A stretch of 64,000 nt of DNA from Bradyrhizobium tropiciagri (lineage in GTDB: Bacteria; Pseudomonadota; Alphaproteobacteria; Rhizobiales; Xanthobacteraceae). This document shows, piece after piece, positions 53,198-62,174 of the stretch. Made by a program: the position numbers and the translations under genes. The notes beneath the pieces are model-generated. The model did not search any database and was not told the origin of the DNA. It saw nothing but the letters and a program-made list of their open reading frames with translations. How positions within the stretch are numbered: position 1 is the stretch's first letter; every line of letters begins with the position of its first letter. The DNA lies in the NCBI RefSeq assembly GCF_018130545.1, contig NZ_JAFCKF010000014.1, positions 55,945 to 119,944 of the forward strand, written 5' to 3'.

Positions 53198-53347
53198 ATG
53201 CAGCCTAAAATCAAAGAGCATATCTGCCCGAATTGCAATGGAACGGGCTTCCCGGCCGTCGTGCAGTCGGTAAAGCCGGGTTACAAAATCTTTCCGGCCA
53301 AATGCGAGGCCTGCGATGGCAAGGGAAGGGTCACGGAAGACAATTAA
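53198..53347 (+). CDS. Small zinc-ribbon protein with two CxxCxG motifs (49 aa)
   Basis: It reads MQPKIKEHICPNCNGTGFPA and, after about 15 residues, CEACDGKGRVTEDN. The two CxxCxGxG motifs are those of DnaJ-type zinc fingers and should bind one zinc ion. The frame is open a little upstream without an ATG. It is separated from the previous gene by a decayed stretch. Confidence 0.65.
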   Translation: MQPKIKEHICPNCNGTGFPAVVQSVKPGYKIFPAKCEACDGKGRVTEDN

Positions 53348-53379
53348 GGCCGCCTAGACACGGCCGCCCGGTTGAAAAT

Positions 53380-53760
53380 CTTACGGGCGGCGCAGCCGTT
53401 CAGGCCGAGAGGGTACCAGCAAAATCCCGGATCGTCTGCTCTGGGTTTGGCCCCTGTTGTGCCGGGTTGCAAACTCGGTCGGTGTGAGCCGTTGAGGCTC
53501 CTGTGTGGTCGATTGGTGTTGTGGGCGATCCGCCATTCCTCGATGATCTGACGAGCCTCGTTGAAATCGACGAACAGGCTTTCGTTGAGACGCCGCGACA
53601 CGCAGGCGGCTGTTGATGCTTTCGACGAAGCCGTTCCGCATCGGCTTGCCGGGCGCGATGTAGCGCCATTCCGATCCCGAGTTCCTGCTGCAAAGCGACG
53701 TTGCTGCCCTGCAACCATATGGCCTCAACCCTGTTGTCCTACCATCACCGGTCAAGCTTC
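53380..53760 (-). pseudogene. IS3-family transposase OrfB, C-terminal remnant
   Basis: Pieces of the rve integrase core occur in three frames: GSEWRYIAPGKPMRNGFVES, RLNESLFVDFNEARQIIEEW with HNTNRPHRSLNG, and LTPTEFATRHN. At least two frameshifts are needed to join them. The N-terminal catalytic aspartates are missing. This is an old IS fragment. Confidence 0.75.
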
Positions 53761-53820
53761 ATGCGGAGACATCGGTGGCTGAGAGACATGTAGGGCTCCC
53801 GCCTGCCCCGGGAGGGCCTG

Positions 53821-54066
53821 ATGACGCGATACTATTTCGATCTCCTGGATGAGGACGGCCTGTTCATTGACGAAGAGGGCCTGGAATTCTCGGACCTTCG
53901 AGCCGTGCAAGCTGAAGCGGCGAAGTCACTGGCCGACATGGCTCGGGAGGCGGTGCATGGCTCACCAGGTCTTTCAAAGCGGCATATGATGGTTGATGTA
54001 CGAGACAAAGTCGGCCCGGTGATGCAGGTCCGGTTCAACTTCGAGGTCGAAAAGATGAAACAATAG
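53821..54066 (+). CDS. DUF6894-like small protein (81 aa)
   Basis: It starts MTRYYFDLLDEDGLFIDEEG and continues with a helix rich in Ala and Arg (RAVQAEAAKSLADMAREAV) and a C-terminal beta-strand VMQVRFNFEVE, the layout of the small DUF6894-type proteins that are very common in Bradyrhizobium. Function unknown. Confidence 0.8.
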   Translation: MTRYYFDLLDEDGLFIDEEGLEFSDLRAVQAEAAKSLADMAREAVHGSPGLSKRHMMVDVRDKVGPVMQVRFNFEVEKMKQ

Positions 54067-54273
54067 GCGCCCCGTTATCTCGATGGATTTGCCTATCGCT
54101 CGGCGAGCGGTGGAACGCGGTCCGGCTTCCATTGGTTATGAAGGGAGGGAATCCCAACTGGCGGTCGGAACACGACTGCAATCCCGACACTCTTCGATCA
54201 TCGAAAGAGAGTAACGCCCTCGCGGGCGCCACAATACCGGTCAAGCTCCTGGCACTAGCTTGTTTGCCACGGC

Positions 54274-54621
54274 TTACTTCTTCTTCGAGGGCCCGAAATC
54301 CGGTTGCCAAGCGGCCTCTTTCCGGCTCGGTGCCGCCGCTATAACCTTGGCTTTTTCCTTTTTCGGCTTCTTGGCTTCGCGATTTCCGCGTTGCTGTCCC
54401 TTCGCCATGACGTCCATCTCCTGTTGGGGGGTGAGCTCGTGAAATTCATTCGACTGTAGAACGCGCCCGCGCGGTGTGCATACGCGAACGTCCGTATAAC
54501 CCTCGCGCAGCAGCTTACGCGCGATACGCAGCGCAAGCGTTGCGCTGCCGCGGCCGAGATTGGCACTGCCATGCGCGTTGGTCCCCGTGATGAGGTACCG
54601 CACGCGCGTTGTCCTAGCCAT
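54274..54621 (-). CDS. Hypothetical basic protein (115 aa)
   Basis: The N-terminal 60 residues form a compact domain (VRYLITGTNAHGSANLGRGS, KLLREGYTDVRVCTPRGRV); the C-terminal half is lysine-rich and probably disordered. The start ATG overlaps the stop of the upstream 32-aa gene by 8 bases. Function unknown. Confidence 0.6.
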   Translation of the reverse strand: MARTTRVRYLITGTNAHGSANLGRGSATLALRIARKLLREGYTDVRVCTPRGRVLQSNEFHELTPQQEMDVMAKGQQRGNREAKKPKKEKAKVIAAAPSRKEAAWQPDFGPSKKK

Positions 54622-54712
54622 TAAGGACGGCTGCAGCACACACCAGAAGCAAAAGAAACAGCGGAACGATCACCGGCGGGACGATCCATTCCGAGGCGAG
54701 AAAGCGGGACAT
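54614..54712 (-). CDS. 32-aa single-helix membrane protein
   Basis: ATG 54712 follows GGAGCG by about 5 bases. The peptide is MSRFLASEWIVPPVIVPLFL then a hydrophobic helix and LNG. It overlaps the next gene by 8 bases, which supports co-translation. Confidence 0.5.
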   Translation of the reverse strand: MSRFLASEWIVPPVIVPLFLLLLVCAAAVLNG

Positions 54713-54967
54713 AGGGCGCTCCTGCAACTCTATCGGCGGGAGCGCACGCAACCCTCAGTCACCGGTCGATGCCGTCGAGACGCGCGGTGATGCCACACCC
54801 TACGCCTCCGCCGCGCCAATAGCGAGCGCTAATACGCCGCGCATGTGCGAGAGCGCCCTTGGGCGCCAGCGCGCAACAACGGTGAATGTGCTGGCTATTG
54901 TCTTGCGATCGGCGCATGCTGGTCGCTGCAGGTCGGTTGGGCCCCAGCTGCAAGAAGGCAGGCGTGC

Positions 54968-55234
54968 ATGACCATCCGCTCACGGCGAGAGACCGTCACG
55001 TTCAGGCATCCGTTTCGAATTCGCAGTATCGAGCGGCTGCTGCCCGCCGGCGCTTACGAGGTCATCACTGACGAGGAGGCGATCGAAGGGCTCACTTTCT
55101 CGGCCTACCGCCGCATTGCCACGATGATCGTCGTGCCCGCGGAAGGCGCCCACAACTCCATGGAGGTACTTTCGATCGGCTCAGTCGACCTTGCCAATGC
55201 ACAAGCTGCGGACGCGAGTGCAAGCGATGACTGA
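54968..55234 (+). CDS. Hypothetical protein (88 aa)
   Basis: The core reads FRHPFRIRSIERLLPAGAYEVITDEE, then SAYRRIATMIVVPA, a pattern repeated in small Bradyrhizobium proteins. ATG 54968 is chosen over the upstream frame, whose sequence is implausible. It overlaps the next gene by 8 bases. Function unknown. Confidence 0.65.
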   Translation: MTIRSRRETVTFRHPFRIRSIERLLPAGAYEVITDEEAIEGLTFSAYRRIATMIVVPAEGAHNSMEVLSIGSVDLANAQAADASASDD

Positions 55235-55535
55235 CCACCCGGTCGATCTCGACAAGCATCGCGGGATGGCTGCACAGAAGGCGACCGATTTGCGCCGCGC
55301 TCTGGCCGAAGTCGAGACCCACGCAAGGGAGCTGCGCGAACGTGAATCCGAGCTCGAACACCGCATGATGTCGGCGCCTGCCGCCTCGTGGCCGGAGGCA
55401 GCAGTCAAGGCGCGGCATCTGCTTAACCTCTATGCCGCAAGCTTGCCTGCTGAAGATACCAGACACCGCGCGCTGGTCGCGAAGCTGCTCGACGATTTCA
55501 CCAGGCTCACGGAGGTAGACCGCGGGAGCAGCTAG
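55227..55535 (+). CDS. Helical hypothetical protein (102 aa)
   Basis: A coiled-coil-like segment (KATDLRRALAEVETHARELRER) is followed by a helical half with LLNLYAASLPAEDTRHRALV. The start overlaps the upstream stop (ATGACTGA), so it forms a pair with 54968-55234. Function unknown. Confidence 0.65.
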   Translation: MTDHPVDLDKHRGMAAQKATDLRRALAEVETHARELRERESELEHRMMSAPAASWPEAAVKARHLLNLYAASLPAEDTRHRALVAKLLDDFTRLTEVDRGSS

Positions 55536-55581
55536 CAAGAGTTGGCGCTGTCACGGAATCATTTCGTAAAGGAGCAAGCCC

Positions 55582-55860
55582 ATGACGCTGACGAGCGGTC
55601 GCTATATTGGCCATGAATACGACAGGATGATCGTCCTGTTTTCGATGCAAGACGGCGCTAAGGAAGTATCCTGCGCAATCTCGACTTCCGCGATGGACTT
55701 TCTCGAGGGCGGCAAGCAGATCCGTTCCGAACAGCGCGAAGCCCAGTTCATTCGCCTGCGCGATCGCATCGAGGCGTGCGCGGCGAGCAAATATCGAGCG
55801 ACGGAGCTCGAAGGAAATCCGAGAGGAATCGTGCTGCGAGGCATCGATTTCAGAACATAG
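55582..55860 (+). CDS. DUF1488-like protein (92 aa)
   Basis: It begins MTLTSGRYIGHEYDRMIVLF and contains EVSCAISTSAMDFLEGG and FIRLRDRIEACAASKY, fitting the short DUF1488-type fold. An AGGAGC lies before the ATG. It is 46 bases downstream of the previous gene, so it may be the third gene of that unit. Confidence 0.7.
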   Translation: MTLTSGRYIGHEYDRMIVLFSMQDGAKEVSCAISTSAMDFLEGGKQIRSEQREAQFIRLRDRIEACAASKYRATELEGNPRGIVLRGIDFRT

Positions 55861-56004
55861 ATGCCTGCTGTTTCCTGCTGCCCAAACAAATCGTCCGCAA
55901 AGTCTGCCAAGGCGAAGATTCGACGATGCTGTTTCGTCGATTAGACGCATGACGCTTGTGAAGCAGCGTCGAGGGTGCCAGGACGACGCCGAGGCACCCG
56001 TCCC

Positions 56005-56214
56005 TTAGCTATTGGTCTTCTTCGTCGAACGATCGACGCGGACGGTTCGGAATTCTGCAGGCCCTTCAACCAAGCGCCGCTTGCGTATCGCTTGATCATC
56101 GGCACTGGCACGATTATCGGCCTTATGGTCGATTGCAGCGCCAGCCAGATGAACAGCACGCTTGCGCTGGCTATGAATGCGACGAGCCGTCGTATCGTCC
56201 TTTGGTTTCGCCAT
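56005..56214 (-). CDS. Small basic protein (69 aa)
   Basis: ATG 56214 lies 6 bases after GGAGG. The sequence is polar and rich in Lys, Arg, Ala (MAKPKDDTTARRIHSQRKRA, ADDQAIRKRRLVEGPAEFR). No known family is recognised. Other frames across the region are longer but lack a ribosome site. Confidence 0.6.
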   Translation of the reverse strand: MAKPKDDTTARRIHSQRKRAVHLAGAAIDHKADNRASADDQAIRKRRLVEGPAEFRTVRVDRSTKKTNS

Positions 56215-56445
56215 CCAAACCTCCTGGGATTGAAGAACCGGCCTGACGGGTGGCACGCGCCCCGACCAACATATCTGGCTGTACCAACCAGGCCCCTGCA
56301 TCCGAGACCCACCGACCGCCTCGCTGGGAGTTCGCCGATTCATGATCCACGCTTTCCGTCGCGTCACAATCGGTAACGAGAGTTGCAATAGATCGATGAC
56401 GCCAAGGTTCCGTCGATGCCCGGCGTTCTTCCGATCGCGAGACGT

Positions 56446-56724
56446 CTAAGCGCGCTCCTTGCTGGCGACCTGCGGCAAAGGTGGTTTACGTTCCGGAAGC
56501 TTCTTCTTCGGGGGTGCCGGCAGCAAGCCTTCCCTGATGGCCTGTTTCCGAGCGAGCTTGCGGGCCCGGCGAATGGCCTCGGCTTTTTCGCGGGTCTTCC
56601 GCTCCGAAGGCTTCTCGTAGGACCGTCGCTGCTTCATTTCCCGGAAGACGCCCTCGCGCTGCATCTTCTTCTTCAGAACACGAAGCGCCTGGTCAACATT
56701 GTTATCGCGAACAAGTACCTGCAA
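56446..56724 (-). CDS. rpsU: Ribosomal protein bS21 (paralogue), TTG start
   Basis: The protein has 92 aa. The conserved bS21 part is [20 protein letters not shown], then [20 protein letters not shown] and a long basic alanine-rich tail; the C-terminal extension (about 30 residues with [12 protein letters not shown]) is longer than in E. coli. TTG at 56724 is chosen because GAGGAG is 6 bases upstream and the family begins with these residues. The distant upstream ATG at 56991 would add an unrelated leader. The chromosome will usually carry another rpsU, so this may be a paralogue. Confidence 0.85.
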   Translation of the reverse strand: MQVLVRDNNVDQALRVLKKKMQREGVFREMKQRRSYEKPSERKTREKAEAIRRARKLARKQAIREGLLPAPPKKKLPERKPPLPQVASKERA

Positions 56725-57164
56725 ATGAAACTCCTCGCTGGGCTGCGAACGCGGCAGGTCCCTGCATGCAGCCAGTTGCGCAGGAAGCTCGTTGTAATTT
56801 TGAGAATGATAAAACGGCGGCATGTCTTCGCCGACGTCGAACGCGCCGGGCTGTTCGTCACGGCATCCAGTTCGGTGTGAGTGACGGGACCACTCCCGGA
56901 CAGCCATGTCAATCGATAAAGCGCTCATCTTACGATGACGAGGCCCTTCGAAACTGCTCGAACGATACCCAAGGACGCTCTTGCAAAACAAACTTGCTCG
57001 CCATCCTTGTAAAAGTGAGAAAGCTGCGTATATTGCAGCTATTCGATTAGCCGCTGTGCCTTGTTGAACGCGCCCGCGGGCTCCTTTTCCAAAGACATCG
57101 ACGAAGTTGAAAGATGCCGCGTGATCGCCACGCGGAACGCGCCCGTGCGCTTTGGAGAATGAAA

Positions 57165-57374
57165 ATGACGACAGGCACTGTTAAGTGGTTCAACGGCCAA
57201 AAGGGCTTTGGGTTTATTCAGCCGAGCGACGGCAGCAACGATGTGTTCGTTCACATCAGCGCGGTCGAACGCGCTGGTCTTTCCGGTCTGGCCGAGGGCC
57301 AGAAGGTCAGCTACGAGGCCAAGACCGACAAGATGCGAGGCAAAGTCAGCGCTGAGAATCTCTCGCTGGCCTGA
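57165..57374 (+). CDS. Cold-shock protein, CspA family
   Basis: The protein has 69 aa. RNP1 is [10 protein letters not shown] and RNP2 is [10 protein letters not shown]; both are intact. It is a single-stranded nucleic-acid chaperone. ATG 57165 follows GGAG by about 7 bases; ATG 57159 is also in frame. The non-coding 5' side is compatible with a long csp leader. Confidence 0.93.
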   Translation: MTTGTVKWFNGQKGFGFIQPSDGSNDVFVHISAVERAGLSGLAEGQKVSYEAKTDKMRGKVSAENLSLA

Positions 57375-57417
57375 TCTTGCGGAGCCGTTTCACGGATGTA
57401 CTGAAACGGCCGCTCTG

Positions 57418-57447
57418 CCCGCTCGATCTCCGGATTGAGCGGGTTTT
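57418..57447 (+). terminator. Rho-independent terminator after cold-shock gene
   Basis: CCCGCTC (57418-57424) pairs with GAGCGGG (57437-57443), followed by TTTT. It lies 43 bases after the stop. Confidence 0.7.
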
Positions 57448-57471
57448 GTCCGTGCCAAGGTGTGATGGGAA

Positions 57472-57714
57472 ATGAGCGCCAGGAAAGCAGCTGAGCCGTC
57501 GCCCGAAAGCATCGCGCGCTTCAATCGCAAAAGACTCGCGGCTGAAGACGGCGCGCGGGCATTGTTGGATGTCGAAAAGCAGGCCACCGACATTCGGAAG
57601 AACATGGCGCGACTTCGAGAACTCCGCGAGACCAAGGAGGCCGCTGACGCCGTTCTCTCGGCATCCTTGCCCACGCGCGCGCCGACGAAACGCAGAAGCA
57701 AGCCGGCTCGATAG
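57472..57714 (+). CDS. Small helical protein (80 aa)
   Basis: A long charged helix (ALLDVEKQATDIRKNMARLR, ELRETKEAADAVLSAS) is framed by basic ends (TKRRSKPAR). It resembles widespread small rhizobial proteins of unknown function. ATG 57472 is behind a weak GGGAA site. Confidence 0.65.
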   Translation: MSARKAAEPSPESIARFNRKRLAAEDGARALLDVEKQATDIRKNMARLRELRETKEAADAVLSASLPTRAPTKRRSKPAR

Positions 57715-57755
57715 CCGATTACCGCAGCGGCCGATGCGTCTGCGAACGTAGTTTA

Positions 57756-57989
57756 ATGGCAATGGGGCGGATTGTGCGTAGAGCCAAGTCAGACGGCAGC
57801 GGAACGATCACGTTTTCCCTTGCGCTCGGCGCAGCGCGCCAGATCTGCAGGCTAACCACGACATTTCAGACCGACAAGCAAGCGTTCAGCTATCTTCACA
57901 AATATCGGACCGAGTTCGAGCAAATGGCGCGGATGCGCCTCGCTTCAGGCGAGCTCGAAGACGGGATCGTCGTGCTCTCAATGCTCTAG
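57756..57989 (+). CDS. Small hypothetical protein (77 aa)
   Basis: It reads GRIVRRAKSDGSGTITFSLA, then TTFQTDKQAFSYLHKYRTEF and ends DGIVVLSML. The compact alpha/beta look and codon use support translation. ATG 57756 or 57762 may start. Function unknown. Confidence 0.62.
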   Translation: MAMGRIVRRAKSDGSGTITFSLALGAARQICRLTTTFQTDKQAFSYLHKYRTEFEQMARMRLASGELEDGIVVLSML

Positions 57990-58030
57990 TCTAGGCTAGG
58001 ACGAGACCGACAGCGCCTACTGGCACTATG

Positions 58031-58213
58031 TTATTCCGCCCCGTCTTTCGATTTGCCTTCACGCGCCAAGCGTTCTGCTTTCAAGCGAGCGAGATTTTCG
58101 TGAAAGGATCGTTGCGACTTCGCGTAATCGCTCATTGGTGTTTCGCCTCCAATCGTCTTGAAGGCATTGTTGGCTTGCTGCAGAAGCCGAGCATTCGCTT
58201 CACTCTTGATCAT
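58031..58213 (-). CDS. Small helical protein (60 aa)
   Basis: It reads MIKSEANARLLQQANNAFKT, then YAKSQRSFHENLARLKAERL and ends with a lysine-rich tail. This repeats a pattern of short Bradyrhizobium proteins. Function unknown. Confidence 0.62.
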   Translation of the reverse strand: MIKSEANARLLQQANNAFKTIGGETPMSDYAKSQRSFHENLARLKAERLAREGKSKDGAE

Positions 58214-58404
58214 TTTTGCCTCTCAGGGTTTGTTTGCGTTCTGGCCATGCAGGCGTGCTGCCACGGCTTGTCCAATTGCGGGCTGTGGCCGGCCAGGACA
58301 ATTTGACCGGGGATCACGGCATCCCGAAGCGCGTCTGGCACGCATGGCTCGACCATAACACGAGCGAACTTCCGGGCAGCAAGTCATTGTTGGAGGTTCG
58401 TGTC

Positions 58405-58782
58405 TCATCCTACAAATTTCTTCATCGCTGCGACCACAACCTTCTCGTTGTACGGCTTGGAAAAGAACATGCCTCGTACAGGGAGATCGACTTCAGACGC
58501 GTCGACGTGGCCGGACGTCAAGATGATGTCGATCGGCGGCCATCGGTTGCGGATGAGAGCCGCAAGCTTCATCCCGTCGATGCCGCGCGGCATGTCGATG
58601 TCGGAAAAGACGATGCGAATATCGAGCCGCGCCTCCAGAATGCGGACGGCTTCGGTCGCATCGGCGGCTTCGACCGGCTCAAAGCCGGCTTCCTCGACCA
58701 TATCGACAGCCGCCATTCTCAGCAGCGGTTCGTCTTCGACGACCAACACGAGAGGCCTGCATCTTCCGTTGTAGGCTGTCAT
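58405..58782 (-). CDS. Single-domain response regulator
   Basis: The protein has 125 aa and is a receiver only: VLVVEDEPLLRMAAVDMVEE with D-pocket residues, phospho-acceptor in VFSDIDMPRGIDGMKLA, and K in FFSKPYNEK. There is no output domain, as in FixJ/CheY-like partners of HWE kinases. It lies 13 bases downstream of the kinase gene; GGGAGAG precedes ATG 58782. Confidence 0.9.
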   Translation of the reverse strand: MTAYNGRCRPLVLVVEDEPLLRMAAVDMVEEAGFEPVEAADATEAVRILEARLDIRIVFSDIDMPRGIDGMKLAALIRNRWPPIDIILTSGHVDASEVDLPVRGMFFSKPYNEKVVVAAMKKFVG

Positions 58783-58795
58783 TGGTTCTCTCCCG

Positions 58796-60832
58796 TCAAG
58801 GTTGTTGCACCTGAGAGAGAGGGGCTGAGAAGTCAGCTTCGAACCCAGTAGACAGGTAACGAAGCGCAACGCCTCCCGTTCCGATGAGACCCATTTCGAT
58901 CAATCTTGATCCGAAGCCTTTTACGGACGGGTTCGCCACGGTTGGACCGTTCGCCTCCCGCCATCTCAGCGTCAGCTGGTCTTCGTGGACGTTCCAGGAA
59001 ACCGAAACGCGGCCTGTCGGTCGGGACAATGCCCCATATTTGAGAGCATTGGTCGAAAGCTCGTGAAGCAGAAGGGACATCGACAGCGTCGCCCGCGCGC
59101 CAAGCTTGACCGCCGGACCGGAAATATCGAACCTATCGATAGCCTCGATAGCTCCGAGGACGCTCCTTACAACCTCGTATATTTTAGCTTCCGTCCAGCG
59201 TTGCTGCAGCAACGCCATGTGAGCGGACGACAGTGCCTGCAGGCGCGCACTGAACGCCTCAATCGGAGCTTGGTCCGGAACCGAGCGCAGCGTCTGCCTC
59301 GCAATCGCCATCACCATCGCCAGCGTATTCTTCATACGATGGCTGAGTTCGAGATTGAGGACGTGCTGCAGGGCTTCCGCGTCAAGTCGCGCGACACTCG
59401 CCGCCACACGGTCGCCGGCATTGCTGAGGAAGGCAAGGTCCTCGTCGGTCCAGGCCCGGGGGTCGGCTGCGTGCACGAAGTACAGCGCAGTGGAGCCGTC
59501 GTGGTCCTCGATCGGTATCACGGCCATGGATCGGACCCCCAGTCCGGTCAACCTGTCCCGCGAACGCACTGATTGAGAAGGGGAGAGTACGTCGGAAACG
59601 ATGATCGGGCGCTTGCCGCTGATGACGGCGTCGAGATTGCCGAAATCGGATAACAGATGGCGGCCGGCCAGGCTCGCGAAGCCTTCGGCGGACCAGTCCT
59701 TCTCGATAGTGATGTACTCCCTGGCTGCGTCGACGCGTCCGAATCCGGCCCGAATGGCGTTGAGGGCATTCCCGATGATCTCAGACGCGGCAGCGGTCGT
59801 ATCCGGGACCTTATCGAGCGATCGCAGCCGATCGCCGATGGACAACAGGGCGTCGCGCTGGACTTCAGCGCGTCGGCGATCCGTAACGTCATTGAACAAG
59901 ATGGCGACCAGATGTGCACTCGGATCGCCGACGCGAAAGGCATGGACGTCATACCAGCGGCCGCTCAGCGCCCTGGCTGGATTCTCAAAGCGAACGGATT
60001 CTCCCGTCTTGGCGACCTGTCCGTAGATGTCGAACCAGTGCTGTTCATGATCGGGCGCGAGTTCGCGCATCCATCTGCCCTCGGCCTCGGTTAGACCGGT
60101 CTGCCGGGCGAAGGCTGGATTGATCTCGAGGAAGCGATAGTCCTTGGCAACGCCAGCTGCGTCGAACGCAAGCTCAATGATGCAAAATCCCGACTCCAGC
60201 GAGTTGAACAGCGACCGATATCTGTCGTCGGCGAGGCGACGGGCGGCCTCAGCGCTTTTCCGCTCGCGCATTTCAGCTTCGAGCAGCATGGTGTGGGCGT
60301 GCTGGAGCCCGATCACACGGCGCATTTCGAGTTGATTCATCGCGAGCCTGGCCAGCACTTCCAGCGTCAATCGTTGATGGTCGGTGATGCCTTCGGGGCG
60401 CGGCTGGCGATCGAGCACGCAGACGGTGCCGAGCGGGAGGCCTTCCTCGGTTTTCAGCAGGGCGCCAGCATAAAAGCGAAGCCCGCCTGCTGCGGTGACC
60501 AAAGGATTGCGGACGAATCGATCGTCCAAAAGAGTGTCGGGAACGACCATGGTGTCGCCCTGCAGGATGGCGTGGACGCAGATCGAGACGTCGAGCGGAA
60601 GTTCACGAGTCCCGATTCCGACTTCTGCCTTGAACCACTGCCGGCCATTTGCAATCAGGTTCACGACCGCGATTGGCGCGCCAAAAGTGTCCGCGGCCAG
60701 CCGCACGATATCGTCGAAATCAGGCTCCCTTGGCGTATCGAGGATTCCGTAACGCTCGAGGGCGGAGAGCCGGTCCCGTTCGTCCCACTCCCGCCCTGCG
60801 TCTACCCGCTGGGCGGCGTTAATGTCGTTCAT
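58796..60832 (-). CDS. HWE-family sensor histidine kinase with GAF, PAS and GAF domains
   Basis: The protein has 678 aa. A GAF domain comes first (ALERYGILDTPREPDFDDIV ... VPDTLLDDRF), then a PAS domain (about 205-320), a second GAF (about 330-475), and the HWE/HisKA_2 kinase core ELSHRMKNTLAMVMAIARQT with the ATPase part LLLHELSTNALKYGALS. The glycine box is short, as in this family. No membrane segment is present, so it senses a cytoplasmic cue. ATG 60832 is the first Met of the conserved start. It forms a two-gene operon with the response regulator. Confidence 0.9.
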   Translation of the reverse strand: MNDINAAQRVDAGREWDERDRLSALERYGILDTPREPDFDDIVRLAADTFGAPIAVVNLIANGRQWFKAEVGIGTRELPLDVSICVHAILQGDTMVVPDTLLDDRFVRNPLVTAAGGLRFYAGALLKTEEGLPLGTVCVLDRQPRPEGITDHQRLTLEVLARLAMNQLEMRRVIGLQHAHTMLLEAEMRERKSAEAARRLADDRYRSLFNSLESGFCIIELAFDAAGVAKDYRFLEINPAFARQTGLTEAEGRWMRELAPDHEQHWFDIYGQVAKTGESVRFENPARALSGRWYDVHAFRVGDPSAHLVAILFNDVTDRRRAEVQRDALLSIGDRLRSLDKVPDTTAAASEIIGNALNAIRAGFGRVDAAREYITIEKDWSAEGFASLAGRHLLSDFGNLDAVISGKRPIIVSDVLSPSQSVRSRDRLTGLGVRSMAVIPIEDHDGSTALYFVHAADPRAWTDEDLAFLSNAGDRVAASVARLDAEALQHVLNLELSHRMKNTLAMVMAIARQTLRSVPDQAPIEAFSARLQALSSAHMALLQQRWTEAKIYEVVRSVLGAIEAIDRFDISGPAVKLGARATLSMSLLLHELSTNALKYGALSRPTGRVSVSWNVHEDQLTLRWREANGPTVANPSVKGFGSRLIEMGLIGTGGVALRYLSTGFEADFSAPLSQVQQP

Positions 60833-60971
60833 ATTTTGGCATCTTGTCAGACCCACCAGATCAGCGCCTTCAGCAATAAGTGCCGCTCCACCGACCGATG
60901 GTCAATCCAGTCTGTTACTGCGCCACGTGATTTGGTGAGCAGCCAAGGTGGTCCCGCAAGATGAATGCGGG

Positions 60972-61139
60972 TCAGTTCGCGGCTTCCTTGACGAGCGCTG
61001 CGATCGAGTTTCCGGATTTCCGGATCGCCGTCATCAACTGCGCCTCCGAAAGCTTGAGGCGCTTGCGTAGCACCTTTACCTGAACCTTGTCCTTCAGATC
61101 GATGGCATTGCGGAACGAGGCAGCCTTGCGCCGGAACAT
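60972..61139 (-). CDS. DUF3606-like small protein (55 aa)
   Basis: It reads MFRRKAASFRNAIDLKDKVQ, then LRKRLKLSEAQLMTAIRKSG and ends ALVKEAAN, the NxxxV-LxxxLxVSExQL pattern of DUF3606 proteins. No clear ribosome site precedes ATG 61139. It lies between the kinase and a gene-poor stretch. Confidence 0.6.
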   Translation of the reverse strand: MFRRKAASFRNAIDLKDKVQVKVLRKRLKLSEAQLMTAIRKSGNSIAALVKEAAN

Positions 61140-61568
61140 CGCGTTGTCTTTCGATGGAGGGTCAAGCTGTACCCTGCAGTGGGTACCGACGTGCCGGAAG
61201 GCGATGGAGCGGCTGCCAGAGCTTTACTAAAACCGTCGTTTACAGATGAGCAACGCTTGGCGCCTGCCGATGTTCCCGCCTTCCCAGGCGTTCTTGCAGT
61301 CGCCATCAGCGCGGACGTCTGGCGTCCAGGTGACCGCCCCGCGCCCGGTCCGATCCGCTTCCTCGTGGCATTCCGGAGCGCCTTTGTCTTCCGCGAAACG
61401 AGCCACTCCCACGTGATGGCTCGGTCGGAGCGCCCGCGGCGGGAGCAATCGCATTCGGATGCCGGCCCTCACGTGGTCAGTGTCGTCGCCGACGACCTCC
61501 AAATGAGGTTGTTTTCCTTCAAACGTCGCCGCAACTGATATAGCTTGCGGTTGTAACGGGGTATCACG
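61140..61568. other. Gene-poor stretch
   Basis: A plus-strand frame of 119 codons (61179-61538) and a minus-strand frame of 164 codons overlap each other here. Neither has a ribosome site or a natural-looking sequence. No gene is supported. Confidence 0.4.
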
Positions 61569-61820
61569 GTGTCCACGGCAAGAGAATTCGTAGAGTTTTG
61601 GCTGAAGAACAGCGTGCATGCTGACGAGCAATTCAGTGTGCGGCGCGGTCGGCCCGAGATTGAGGAACTGGTCCGACGCTTGTTGACAGCCGCCAAGGAT
61701 CAAGGCTTCGCACAAGAGCAAATCGAAGCGCAGCTGGGCGGCGACATCTACGATTACATCCGCAGCAGTATCGATTCACAGAATGCGCAAGAGACCTCAC
61801 GATTGAAGCGGGATTCTTGA
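61569..61820 (+). CDS. Small hypothetical protein (83 aa)
   Basis: It starts at GTG 61569 behind GGGG and reads STAREFVEFWLKNSVHADEQ, then EELVRRLLTAAKDQGFAQEQ and ends in a polar tail. The all-helical, natural composition supports translation. Similar proteins occur in Bradyrhizobium. Function unknown. Confidence 0.65.
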   Translation: MSTAREFVEFWLKNSVHADEQFSVRRGRPEIEELVRRLLTAAKDQGFAQEQIEAQLGGDIYDYIRSSIDSQNAQETSRLKRDS

Positions 61821-62174
61821 CGCGGCAGACTCCGCCCTGCGGAGACGCCGGGAATTGCCGGCCATCGTCGTTCTCAGGGCAACATTCGCCCAACGGGCCT
61901 GAACCTATCTTCCCCCCGGGGAGACAGACCTATAACCGGGATTTTGTTCGTTCCCTCTCGGGGCTGGAGAAGCGCCGTCCGCATCTTTTCAAGTGGGCGG
62001 CGTAACTTTTCAGAGCCGACGCATTGAGTTTCCTCGTCGAAGAAATCGGATGCCTCGTCTGGCACCCTTGTCCGCTCACGGCGTGAACAGGTGCCATGGC
62101 CGATCCAGATGAAAGGCAGCTGCGGGCCTTCAGCGCTGTGAAAGAATCCACCGGCTGAAGTAGATCGAATGACT
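61821..62174. other. Intergenic stretch
   Basis: No supported gene in these 354 bases; only a 20-codon frame at 62096 and overlapping short frames are present. Confidence 0.4.

Noticed and set aside
61179-61721. Overlapping frames of 119 (plus) and 164 (minus) codons
   Set aside because: They are mutual shadows with implausible composition and no start signals; only the downstream 61569-61820 gene is supported.
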